A stretch of DNA of 64,000 nucleotides, taken from contig CAMZMU010000075.1 of NCBI GenBank assembly GCA_947311845.1, positions 21,764,293 through 21,828,292 on the forward strand, given 5' to 3'. Source of the stretch: Poa pratensis. Taxonomy: Eukaryota > Streptophyta > Magnoliopsida > Poales > Poaceae. The notes beneath the pieces are model-generated. The model saw only the letters and a program-made list of their open reading frames with translations, was not told the origin of the DNA and did no database searches. Made by a program: the position numbers and the translations under genes. This document shows, piece after piece, positions 44,101 to 54,166 of the stretch (position 1 is the first letter of the stretch; every line of letters begins with the position of its first letter).

Positions 44101-44599
44101 CAAAGGAAATTAAGGTGAACCCATGTAGAAATATGGCTTCGTTATCTAATTAGATCAACGCAATGAACTTTGAGATATCCGCGGTAATTAAATTCCTTAC
44201 CAGCACTTTCTCGAATGCCCTCACATCGTCATCGTCGGTAACGAATTCCCCGTCGCCTTTTCAGATAGTAGCGGGACCGGACAAAGTTCCTAACCTGCTC
44301 GTCCGTGATTTTATGCCACGGGTTTTCTTTTCCCAGACGTGCAATCTCGGCCTCCTTGTCCCAAATGGGTTGTTTTCCTCGGTAACCGCCGCTTCCCAAA
44401 GGTGGTTACCTATGTTCAGGTCCCGCATTTCCTTCCCCCACTTGGTCCATTTTTTAGCCTCCTCAGACTTTAAGGACAACTTGAATGCCTCGAACTCTTC
44501 TTCGTCGAGCGTCGGCTCTTTGGCACTCTTCTCCCAGCTGTCACCCTTATCAATCTTCTTCTTCACACGGGATTTCCAGCTGCTCAAGGCGGTGTCCAC
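41165..44599 (-). pseudogene. CACTA accessory gene with DUF8039-like and Ulp1-like regions
   Basis: Reading leftward, the pieces are: a charged segment (WTKWGKEMRDLNIGNHLWEA, 44261-44599) ending at a likely donor GTAAGG (44200-44195); an acceptor CAG at 44094; a coiled-coil segment (VELRKQVESLQQEKVDSS, about 43830); a segment with a duplicated 17-residue unit DTEALPVAAVNDRPAAG; a DUF8039-like domain (CILLHRVGAGGELKEVAQGT, 43359-43070); a Pro/Lys-rich linker; and a C-terminal part resembling Ulp1-type protease folds (DVFNLFHSKRLDYNLVRLY, then CTLIVLSPRWSIATYFDSGS), ending MYKPFPAPLKKKTP and TGA at 41165. The usual His-Trp of Ulp1 is replaced by Tyr-Cys, so protease activity is doubtful. Frameshifts occur near 43960 and elsewhere. 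This gene type accompanies TNP2 in many grass CACTA elements; its role is unknown to me. Confidence 0.6.
43490..43590 (-). repeat. 51-bp in-frame tandem duplication
   Basis: The phrase GCGGCCGGCCTATCATTCAC and the following bases to CTCGGTATCT occur twice with a 51-bp period, encoding DTEALPVAAVNDRPAAG twice. The copies are identical, so the duplication is recent relative to the decay of the gene. Confidence 0.85.
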
Positions 44600-46415
44600 C
44601 TTTTTTATATTCGCTATTCCTGTCCTTTTTCTCGGTGCAGAATCTGAAACCGCTGATGTCGTACGACTGATAGGTCCTTACGTTGTGCCCGGGACCCTGT
44701 GATAAGGAGAATATGAGTTTTTCATCTTCCGTAGATGGCGTTATGCTCTCTGCTTGAACCAATTGCCTTTTCTTGAACTAACGCGTGAATCTAGAGTTGT
44801 GCTCTCTGGTTACGTCTCCCTTCTTCCTCGGCCGGCCCAGGTCGATGTAATTCTGCTCGATTAAGCTTTTGTGCTCTTCCACCCAAGGTTCGACCAATTG
44901 TAAGTGTTGTTGCGCGACTCGGTGAGCCCTGTCGAAGTCGTATTTTCGATCATGAATGCCGACAAAGAGTGAGCGGTAGCCCTCGCGGTGACCAAATCCA
45001 TCGAGCCTGCCGAGGTGCTTCCTGGTGGGCAGACCAACATCCTTGTTCTCGGTGCTTAGATAATTCTGGCAGAAGGAGATGCACTCGTAGGTTAGAAAGC
45101 CCTTGGCCATGCTTGCGTCTGGACGGGCCCTGTAGCAAACGTATCCTTTCATGACACCGTTCTGCCTTTCGTAAGACATCATGTAGTGCAGGAACGTCGG
45201 CCCGAGCTGCCTGATGTCATCAACGACATGGAGAAGGAGATGCACGCAGATATCAAAGAATGCGGGCGGGAAGTAAATCTCGAGCTCGCATAGTATCACC
45301 ACGATCTCTTCCTGTAGCCCGTCGAGCTGCTTCACGCCGATCGACTTCCTGTTGATGACGTCGAAAAAGTTGCAAAGGCAAAGCAGCGTATCACGGACGT
45401 GCTCGTCCATTATCCCTCGGATCACAACGGGAAGTATCTGCGTCATCAGCACGTGACAATCATGAGACTTCATCCCGCTGAACCTCTTCTTTGTTGCGTC
45501 CAGATATCTGCTTATCTTCCCCGCGTAACCGTTAGGAAATTTGACTCCTAGGAGGCACTGTAAAACTGCTCGAGCTCCTCCGGACTCATAGTGAAGCAGG
45601 CAGCGGGAAGTACCACCGTGTTCTTCTTTACCCATTTGCGGCGACCTTGAGTCCCTTCCGTCTGATCATCATCATCGTCGTCATCACTATCGGGGGCCTG
45701 AAGATCTTCCCTGATGCCAAGCCATTTCAGATCGTATCTTGCTCTCGTCCCATCCTTGGTCTTTTCCGACATGTTGGAAAGAGTGCCAAGCAGACTCTCG
45801 GTAACATTCTTCGTAATGTGCATTACATCGAGGCTATGGGGCGTGTCGAGGACCTTCCAGTACTCCAAGTCGTGGAAAACAGACCTCGCTTTCCATACAC
45901 CCAGCAGCGGATCTACCCTCGGTCGCTTCTTTCCCGGCGCAGGGCACTCCTTCCAATTTTTCAAAAGCTCGTCGATTTATGTGCCGCTCCTCGGGCATGG
46001 GGCTCTTTCGAGCTCGTCTTTACCATTGAACAGGTCACCGCGTTTCCTCCACGGGTGATCCATGCGAAGCCACCTTCGAGCCCATGGGAACACAGTTTTC
46101 GAAGACCCGACATCCCTTGGTAGCTGGAGATGCGGGGTCTCATCCATGCACCTGACACATGCGCAGAATCCGTGGCCTACCTGGGCCGATACATATGAGC
46201 AACCAGGATAGTCCTGCATCATCGTGAGCAATGCGGCTCTCATGTCGAAATAATCTCCAGTGTAGGCATCCCACGTACGGGCTGGCGTCTCCCACAACGT
46301 GGTTAACTCCTCTTTCAACAGCCCGAGATACAGATGTATGTCGATACCTGGTTGTTTCGACCCCCGAATGAGAATACCTATGTGTATGTACCTTTGCTTC
46401 GTGCACAGCCACGGG

Positions 46416-46420
46416 GAAGG
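46416..46420. repeat. Solo LTR target duplication, left
   Basis: GAAGG, repeated at 48235-48239. Confidence 0.85.
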
Positions 46421-48234
46421 TGATGGGGTTCGTAGCAGAAAACAATAATTTTTCTAACTATCGCAACACCGAAAACTAGTCAGGATCTATCTATCTAGTA
46501 ATGCTATAACGGAGAAGATATCGGACACGTACCCTCGTAGACCGATAAGCGGGAAATAAGCTCCTCCACAAGCGTTGCCGATGAATACGTACGTAGCCGA
46601 CCTCGAAGTCGCGGAGAACTTGGCGTGACGAAGAAGGAGACGACGCGACGACGATGCTCCGGTGCCGAGCCTGAGTGAACATCACCTCCGAGTACTCGCA
46701 CACGTACGGACCTTGACGATGACTTCCGGGCTCCCCGATCCAGCCGAGATAGCGGAAGCGAGAACTTGGGTGGAATCCCGCAGCACAACGGCGCGCTGCG
46801 GTATATAGGTCTCACGTATACGCAATCCAAACATGGGATCGCATACGCCGAGAGATGGGAGGGTGGAAGTGGACAAAGGGAGAAGCCTTGGCCAACCGGG
46901 ATTAAATCCTGGATTTATTGTATATTTTCTCAATTAATCTGGTCTCCTATTTATTGGAGGAGAGGGGTTGCACCTCTCCTCCAGTTGTCCATGTGGGACT
47001 AAACAAAGAGGAGGAGGAGGGGGTGGTGCGCCGGCCACCATGGGCCAGCCGCACCCCCATGCTGGTTGGGTGGGCCCCATGGCCCAGCCGCACCACCTCT
47101 TGGGGGAAAGTCCCCTCCTGGGCCTTTTGGCCCATTTAGGTGGGCTGCCCACCTTTTCTCCTTTTTAGTTAATATTAAATTAATATAAATATATATAATT
47201 CTATAATTAATATATTTACATTATATTTAATCTCCCGTGACTCCGAAACAATTTCCTAATCACTCCGAACTCACTTCGGTCTTCCCCGGAACACTTCCGT
47301 TCTTGCCGGAACCTTTCTGGAACCTCTTTTCTCTATACCTAAAATATTCCGATGTTTCCAAAACGTTCTCCTAGCGTCGACAAGACCTTAAGTGTGTTAC
47401 CCTACGGTTCGGGAATACTCCAGACATGGCCGAGACCCTTCGCTCGCCAATGATCGTCAGGGAGCCCTGGATGACTATGACGGTCCCTGTGCATTCCAGA
47501 ATAAATCGTCGTTGAACCGTTAACATGATATGTTTATTCCCTTTGTTCCATCGATACTACCTTTGTCCGAGATACGATCGTCAATATAGATATACGCTGT
47601 TGTGTTTTATCTCGTTACCGACAAGGTTCCTTTAACTCGTTCCGTGATATTATATCTCCAATGACCTAGTCATACGCTGCGCAGCTTTATAGATATAATC
47701 TCACCGAGTGGGCCTAGAGTATCTCTCCATCACACGGATGAACAAATCCCGCTCTTGATCACTCGCCCCGACTACTTCATTCCAATACCCGAAAGTGTCA
47801 CCTTTATTGTCACACTATATAAGATATGACGTTTGATGCGATCAAAGTATTTTCCAGAAGCAGCGACTTGATATGATCTCACGGTCTAAGGAATAAGCTA
47901 TCACGTTACTTTCCTATTGCAGTGTTGAACTTTAGTGATACGATCCTTTTGCAATACTTTGGTGGGTAATGTCCATCAATTTATTCCGCTAATAAAATGA
48001 CTCCACCATCAACTGTTATGAATCAATATGATCGGGAAATCACGATCATCCATTGACTGATGGACTAGTTTATATAGAGGCTTAACTAGGGACTCTGGTT
48101 TGTTTTACATACCACACGTGTATTAACAATTCCGATTAATACAGTTATAGCATGGTATAAAACTAATTATAAACTTAATGAGATAATGCAATAGATCCTT
48201 ATTATTTATTTACCTCTTGGGCATATTTCCAACA
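46421..48234 (-). mobile_element. Solo LTR, Angela/BARE1-like Copia family
   Basis: The 1814-bp block begins on the minus strand with TGTTGGAAATATGCCC and ends with CCCCATCA, so it has TG and CA termini, and it is flanked by GAAGG on both sides. No internal retrotransposon sequence is present, so it is a solo LTR left by recombination between two LTRs. The start and the phrase CCATGCTATAACTGTATTA are like the long LTRs of the Angela/BARE1 group of Triticeae as I remember them. A TATA box (TATATA in CCTATATACCGC, complement of about 46800-46811) marks its promoter. Confidence 0.88.
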
Positions 48235-48239
48235 GAAGG
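48235..48239. repeat. Solo LTR target duplication, right
   Basis: GAAGG, partner of 46416-46420. Confidence 0.85.
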
Positions 48240-49399
48240 TTGTAAGGCCATACAAACACGGACCAGGTGCTATGCGTGCTACTCTGGTTGCCGAACGGAT
48301 TGAGTCCATCAGTGCTCATACCTAGCCTGACGTTCCTTGCGTCGCCTCCGAAATTTTCGAAGGCGATGTCCAATGCTTCCCACTGGCTAGCGTCTGAAGG
48401 GTGTGTCAGGATCCTGCCCTTCTCCGGATCTTCTTCGGGCTTCTCCCTTTCCGCGTGCCATTGCATGAGCTTTGCTTCCTTAGGGTCCACGAAGTACCGC
48501 TGCAGACGGGGAGTGATAGGAAAGTACCATACCACTTTTCGAGGAACTTTCTTGTTCCCAGTACTCTTGTACCGTCCTTGGCCGTACACCGGACATGTGG
48601 TTCTGTCCTTGTACTCGCCCCGATAAATTGCGCAATCATTGATGCAGGCGTGGTATTTAACGTGCAGTAGGTCTAGAGGGCACACGACTTTCTTGGCCTC
48701 CTCGATACTAGTTGGCAATGTGTTCCACTCGGGAAGACGATCATGCATGAATTGCATGTTCTTGCTGAAGCTCACGTCGGTCCATTTGTTTTCTGACTTC
48801 ATCTCCAGAGCATCAAGCGTTACTTGCAAGCGCGTATCCTGTGGCCGGCACCCAGAATACAACGGAGTCTTCCCGTCTATCTCCATTTGCGCCAGCTTGG
48901 CTTTCTCTCTGGTTGCAGCTCTGGCGTTGCTCGTCTCCTTGAGTAGCAGTTCTGGAACATGAGCGTCTTGCAAGGCCTCAATTAGCGGGGTCTGCGTGTT
49001 CGCGCCACCACCACCATCTACTCCTTCATCATGACCGTGTCCGCCGGCATCTCCTTCGTCATCATGATGATCTTGTCTGCCGACATCTCCTTCGTCATGA
49101 TGATCTTGTCCGCCGACATCTCCTTCGTCATGATAACCATGTCCGGGAGACTCTTTGTCTTCTCGCCCGCCCTCATCTTCATGCGCACCATTTGCTGTTG
49201 GCACCTGGTTGAAGCCTAGCATGAAACCGCGCCTAAGCATGTGATCCTCCAATTGTCCGGAATCAGGGTCGATCCAGCTCACGAGTTTGCATTTCCTACA
49301 TGGACATCTTATCTGGCGCCTGTTGCACCGAATCATGTCTGCCTTCGCTTCTTCCTTGTATCTACTGATTCGACCGGAGCTCATCATGACGACCATGGT

Positions 49400-50084
49400 T
49401 GCCTACGTACGCGGTATGCATAGAGGAGAAACGAGAGTATGTTAATTAGAACCGCAACATGCACACACACATACACACACATGCATGGTCGCCGGAAAAA
49501 TTCGGCATGACCTCTCCTAAAAGTAGGACATATGGCTAGTGCAAAAATTTGCCGAAACGGAAATGAATCAACATTTCGGCAAACATCCATGCACCACGCC
49601 GGCGCAAGCAACAACCAAAAGCAACAACATGCAAATATTCATGCACACCACACAAGCTTCATGTATAAACATCGTCTCGTCATCGTGCAAACCGCCCGCC
49701 GACAAGCGCTTCACCTACAACAATCATCCATACACACCGCCGGCCACACAAAACATGCATATGCATGTCCATCCAACAATACTTACCTAGTAGATTCATT
49801 ACCGAGATGTGACCGTGATCGATGAGAGAGTGTGTGGTGTTGGAGAGAAAATAGTGGAGAAAAAGAGATGTATTGGTAGAGGAGGAGAGTATATATGGAG
49901 GCTCCCCAAGCCCTCACCAATTATCTACCAAACAAAGTAGGTTTTACTATAAAAACTGGAGAAAAGTTTGGGCAAAATGGGATGGGAGGGAGGAGGAACA
50001 CGAGCTGGGTGGACGAGGAAGAAGAAGAAAATGGGTGGTAGCTAGGTAGGGGCTGCCACCTTTTTGTATATCTGAAAAAGTTAT
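49400..50084. other. CACTA 5' region upstream of TNP2
   Basis: This is the transposase leader and promoter region on the minus strand. It is rich in CATGCA and CACACA repeats (49455-49490) and has a possible TATATA near 49890. No coding frame of note is present. Confidence 0.5.
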
Positions 50085-50500
50085 TCTGTGGCGCATGGGG
50101 TCACATGTTCTGTGGCGCATGGGACTAGATGCGCCACAGAGATCAACATTTCTATGGCGCATCTGGCCCCATGCGCCACAGAAAGTGCACCCACCCAATC
50201 AATGGGGGTGGGGCCCACGATATTTCTGTGACGCATGGTTATAGATGCGCCACAGAAATGTGGCGCATCTAGTACCATGCGCCACAGAAAAGACAGCGGA
50301 GTGTCAGATCCGAACGTGGGTGCTGGGGCCCACCAAACTTCTGTGGCACACGTGTCTGCGTACGCCACAGAAAGGACATATTCAGTGGCGCATGGGCAAA
50401 GGATGCGCCACAGAAAGTGGTACAATTCTGTGGCGCACTGCTGCCCATGCGCCACTGAATAACTTCTGTGGCGCACGACAAGAAAGGTGCGCCACAGAAA
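50085..50500. repeat. CACTA subterminal repeats, right
   Basis: About seventeen full or variant copies of CTGTGGCGCATG / TGCGCCACAGAA alternate in orientation, often as facing pairs 10-20 bases apart. The array is denser than that on the left end. Confidence 0.87.
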
Positions 50501-50533
50501 GGCTATCCACCTATAGCCTATTTCCTAGTAGTG

Positions 50534-50536
50534 CAA
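50534..50536. repeat. CACTA target duplication CAA, right
   Basis: CAA after the terminal TAGTAGTG; the Copia frame resumes directly. Confidence 0.82.
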
Positions 50537-52004
50537 ACAAGACATGGGAGCTCGTGGATCTGCCACAGGGGCATCAACCAATAGGCCTCAAGTGGGTCTA
50601 TAAGTTGAAGAAAAATGAAGCCGGCGAAGTAATCAAGCACAAAGCACGGCTGGTTGCTCGCGGCTTCGTTCAACAAGCCGAAATAGACTTTGATGAAGTC
50701 TTTGCTCCCGTGGCTCGCATGGAATCGATCCGGCTGCTACTTGCTATGGCTGCCCAGGAGGGGTGGCCCGTCCACCACATGGACGTATAATCAGCTTTTC
50801 TCAAAGGAGAACTGAAGGAGGAAGTCTATGTGAAGCAGCACCCGGTTTCGTCTTCAAAGGTGAAGAAGGAAAGGTACTACGGCTGCGCAAGGCCCTCTAT
50901 GGCCTGCGACAGGCACCGCAGGCACGGAACGCGAAGCTTGATTGCACGCTCAAAGAAATGGGCTTCAAACAGAGCGAGCACGAGCATGCAATATACCGGC
51001 GCACCACCAACGAGGTAATCCTGCTCATTGGAGTCTATGTAGATGATCTGGTCATCACATGTTCATCCAAGGGAGCAGTGGAGAGCTTCAAAGACGAGAT
51101 GAAAACAAAATTCGAGATGAGCGACCTTGGATTGTTGTCTTTCTATCTTGGAATCGAAGTCCAGCAGCACGCTGACGGCATCAGCCTATGTCAGGCACAC
51201 TATGCCTCACGCATCCTTCAACTGGGAGGAATGGAAGACTGCAATTCTGCACACACTCCAATGGAGGAGCGGCTCAGGCTGAGCCGTGAAAGTACAACAG
51301 AAGAGGTGGACGCTACAGAGTATCGGTGGATAGTTGGCAGCCTGCGCTATCTCGTCCACACCAGGCCAGACCTGGCCTTTGCTGTTGGGTTCGTCAGTCG
51401 ATTCATGGAACGACCCACAGAGGAGCATATGATGGCTGTGAAGAGAATCCTACGCTACGTCGCTGGCACGATCAACTACGGTCTTCACTACAGGCGGAAG
51501 ACAAAAGAGGCACGTCTGATTGGTTATAGTGACAGTGACCTCGCTGGCGACATTGACACCAGGAAGAGCACGAGTGGCACACTGTTCTTCTTCGACAACT
51601 GCTTGGTAAGTTGGCAATCTCTCAAGCAGAGGGTGGTTGCTCAGTCTTCTTGTGAGGCAGAATATGTAGCAGCCACAACTGCAGCAAATCAGGGACTTTG
51701 GCTGGCTCGACTTCTTGGTGAACTTCAAGGAAGAAAAGCTGGACAGTTGAGCTAAAGGTAGACAGCAAGTCTGCCATAGCATTAGCCAAAAATCCAGTCT
51801 TCCACGAGCGCAACAAACATATCGATATTCGGTATCACTTCATCAGAGATTGCTTGGAAGATGGAAGTATCAGCACCAGATTCATCAGTACATCAGATCA
51901 GCTCGCTGACATTTTGACAAAATCTTTGGGGCGAGTGAAGTTTCAGGAGCTACGTGCTCGAATTGGGATGGTCCAGCTCAAGTCGAGCTTGAAGAGCAAG
52001 GATT

Positions 52005-52013
52005 AGGGGGAGA
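52005..52013 (+). promoter_or_regulatory. Copia polypurine tract
   Basis: AGGGGGAGA overlaps the pol stop and lies two bases before the 3' LTR; it would prime plus-strand DNA. Confidence 0.75.
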
Positions 52014-52015
52014 AT

Positions 52016-52283
52016 TGTGAGAGTAATCCTTGCTTAGGCTATATCTAGTATGTTCTAGTATGTTCTAGTAGTACTATCTAGACTAAGCTTAGGCTGTAAG
52101 ATAGAGTAGCCCATCCTGGTTAGCAACAGAAGGTTGTGGAAACCTAGCTGTACAAAGTTCTAGAAGGTTGTAGAAGGTCTGTAGTCACCAGCCTTGTACC
52201 CTATACATATGGCACTGCAATATAAGCAAGAGTAGCGTTTTGCAGCATACAACAAACACCTTCCCACATAGCTAACTCTAACA
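52016..52283 (+). repeat. Copia 3' LTR
   Basis: The 268-bp partner of the LTR at 37402-37673, with the same TGTGAGAG start and CTCTAACA end. An 11-base duplication (GTATGTTCTA repeated) near 52050 is unique to this copy. Confidence 0.9.
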
Positions 52284-53400
52284 CCAATGCCCCCAAGAAG
52301 TTGCCCCTTTCGTCACGAAAGATGGCAGCAGCGGCTCCCACGGTTTCTGATCTATTTACTGCACCATCGGCGTTGCCTTTCGCCATCCAGCAGCTGGTGG
52401 CAGCCATTTCTTTTCCCTTACAATACGCCTTTGCACTGTTGTGCATTCCGTTATTCCGTGATCAAACTGAGATAAGGAATAAAGTTTGTTATAAAACCGA
52501 ATGTGGAGAGCGGGCTTTCAAATATCTCTTCATGAATCGCCTTCCACCGCGCTGTCCAAATAGCCCATGCCGTAACCAGGAGCAACACAAATTCCTCATG
52601 CTTCAGCGTGTCTATCATGGTGAACAACAAGTCTTTGCATCAGGGCTATTGCAGTTCCGTGCATGCTCATATATTTCCTCGTCAGCCATGACCCATACAC
52701 ACCTTGCCATATTGCAGTCTAATAAGTTGTGACGCCAATTATCCAATTCAGATCCACAGATTTTGCAAACTTCTTCAGTTGCCATCTATCGGTGATGAAG
52801 AACTTCCGCCTTAGGCAGGCTTTGTTTCGCAAGACGCCATGCAAATGTTCGCACCTTTTGCATGCACCTTGACCTGCCAAATCTGCTTCCAGCTAGCCGC
52901 CCGTCCTCGGCCTCCTGACGATTCTTGATCTATGATCAACCATGGCCTCCCTTCTGCGCTTCACCTCTACGATCATGCGATAAGCCGATCTCACCAAAAA
53001 GATGCCCGACTAATTTTCAGACTGCCATGCCCACTTGTATTCCATAGTGATAGTGCCAATTGGTATGTTTTTAATGGCTGCATCATCCATTGGGAGAAAG
53101 ATAGAATCCACCTTCGCTATATTCCATCGAGCAGAAGCTGTATCAATGAGTTCATGTACAAGAGTAGCCCTGTCCGGCTTCGGTGTGGTAATTGGCCTCA
53201 TATTTATATCACGGGGGAGCCAATTTTGTGAACAAATATTAGTGTCACTGCCATCTCCTATTCTCCTAATAAGCCCTTGCTTAAGTATCTCATGTCCATC
53301 AAGAATAGATCGTCATATCTGTGAGGGCCTAGTCCCCAACCGAGGCTCCAAAAAATTGGTGTTATGAAAATAAGCTGCTTTTAGGATTCTTGCACTTACG
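52284..53400 (-). pseudogene. LINE ORF2 C-terminus (zf-RVT and RNase H), above the Copia
   Basis: Reading leftward from about 53400, the peptide pieces follow a plant LINE C-terminus: ARILKAAYFHNTNFLEP, WLPRDINMRPITTPKP, then a zf-RVT region (MATEEVCKICGSELDNWRHN and LLDCNMARCVW), then the start of an RVT_3 RNase H domain (AAAAIFRDERGNFLGAL) at 52446-52290. The Copia cuts the RNase H; the rest is at 37018-37401. Stops and frameshifts are many, so the fragment was long dead. The upstream limit near 53400 is where LINE similarity stops, suggesting 5' truncation. RNase H would have removed RNA from the RNA-DNA hybrid. Confidence 0.75.
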
Positions 53401-54166
53401 GAATTCGGTTTCTCAATGAACCTATTGTGGCTGCTGTGCATTGTTCGAACCAAGATGATCAAATTGTCATATCTTTCATGGGCATTCTTATTCGCATTCA
53501 ACAAAGAAGAATTAGTGGCACCACAATAGGTTCTATGAAGCTGGAGGATAACCGAGGTATGTGCTGGATAGTGAGATATAGCCACAAATGGAAGGTGTTG
53601 TCGGATGAGGCCATGAAGGCTAGCTGTGCTGTATGCTTCCAGTGAGCTGCATTATGTTCGTTGCTTTAGTTGCACTGGCATGTCATTGTCACATGATCGT
53701 CATGTTGAAGATGTAATAGTTTTAACTGTTGAGATTAGCCTCCTTGAAGCATTATTTTGGAATTTATTTATGTATATTTGATCAGTGACATTATGTAATA
53801 CTATCCTAGCCAAACGGTAGCTTATAGTTTAACACAGGAAACAATGTCATGAAGTTGTGCCAAATTTGTGACAAGGTATTTTTCTTGCAGATATCACATT
53901 ACAGGTACTAAAGGTGTATTTTATGCGAGGGAACCTTATGTGAATGATTCCTCTCTCCATGTTACACGTTTTATTGGACTGGCTAATGTAGGAAACAAAG
54001 AGAAGCAGGTATACTTAATAAATTCACCCATCCTGAAATACTGTTTTGTATATCTTTCTAGTTTCTATTCCAATGCCAAAATTTTCCCTGTATTGTGCGT
54101 CATGCTTCAAGACTTGCAGTTCCTGTTATGCAAGTTGGAAAAGTAAGATTCATTCGTTTATCAACA
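53401..54166 (+). other. Region with one exon-like segment
   Basis: At 53891-54008 an AG acceptor (TTTCTTGCAG) and a GT donor (AAGCAGGTATAC) bound an open segment encoding HITGTKGVFYAREPYVNDSS and then LHVTRFIGLANVGNKEKQ. It reads like one exon of a conserved host gene, but I cannot name the family and found no neighbouring exon. It may be a captured exon or the edge of a gene broken by the insertions. A short frame at 53427-53645 is unassigned. Confidence 0.4.

Larger units (their letters stand above)
44600..49396 (-). pseudogene. TNP2-type CACTA transposase, broken
   Basis: ATG at 49396 starts a Transpos_assoc-like region (CPCRKCKLVSW), then an acidic His/Asp-rich repeat (GHGYHDEGDVGGQDHHDEGD) and the TNP2 core: RLPEWNTLPTSIEEAKKV, LHVKYHACINDCAIYRGEY, CPVYGQGRYK. 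A solo LTR (46421-48234) follows YNL. Beyond it the core continues with GILIRGSKQPGIDIHLYLGL, DYFDMRAALLTMMQDYPG, HSLDVMHITKNV, then MKSHDCHVLMTQILPVVIRG. Lesions are one base lost at the LTR junction, TAA at 45977-45979, a one-base loss near 45575 and TAG at 44778-44780. After FRFCTEKKDRNSEYKK (about 44605) the usual C-terminal domain is missing and the accessory gene begins, indicating a deletion. TNP2 cuts at the element ends in the nucleus. This copy cannot make it. Confidence 0.9.
40650..50533 (-). mobile_element. CACTA (En/Spm-like) transposon with transposase remnants
   Basis: The 9.88-kb element has terminal inverted repeats of about 18 bases: CACTACTAGGAAATAGGC (complement of the right end) against AACTACTAGGAAATAGGC at 40650, so the first C on the left is mutated to A. 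The flanks are CAA on both sides. Subterminal arrays of TGTGGCGCA / TGCGCCACA occupy 40668-40860 and 50085-50500. Two minus-strand genes lie inside, TNP2 transposase and an accessory protein, both broken. A solo LTR interrupts TNP2. It inserted into the RT region of the Copia. Confidence 0.93.
37753..52006 (+). pseudogene. Copia gag-pol polyprotein, interrupted
   Basis: ATG 37753 begins gag (MSAEGQQRVARS), with the zinc knuckle CRNCGRRGHWAKDC at about 38626-38670. Protease DTGATNH follows near 38976. The integrase HHCC region is split by a frameshift near 39430; its core has D in LLLVDDATRY, D in FRTDNGGEF and E in QQNGVVERRN. The CACTA enters at 40649, and removing it with one CAA copy restores the frame exactly at VEPNKTWE. 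In the reverse transcriptase, TAA at 50788-50790 interrupts HHMDV, a frameshift follows near 50845, and YVDD lies at about 51040. RNase H runs past a frameshift near 51745 to TAG 52004-52006. The order gag-PR-IN-RT-RH defines Copia. Without these lesions it would make the particle and replication enzymes. Confidence 0.9.
37402..52283 (+). mobile_element. Ty1/Copia LTR retrotransposon, split by a CACTA
   Basis: The element has two short LTRs, a tRNA-Met-type primer site, gag-protease-integrase-RT-RNase H in Copia order and a polypurine tract. Without the nested CACTA it is about 5.0 kb, normal for Copia. It lies within the minus-strand LINE RNase H region. The coding region is broken by three frameshifts and one stop as well as by the CACTA, so it is not autonomous now, although its LTRs are still about 97 percent alike by hand count. 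Confidence 0.93.

Noticed and set aside
40668..50500. TGTGGCGCA repeats as a CRISPR array
   Set aside because: Both orientations, irregular spacing, location at transposon ends; these are CACTA subterminal repeats.
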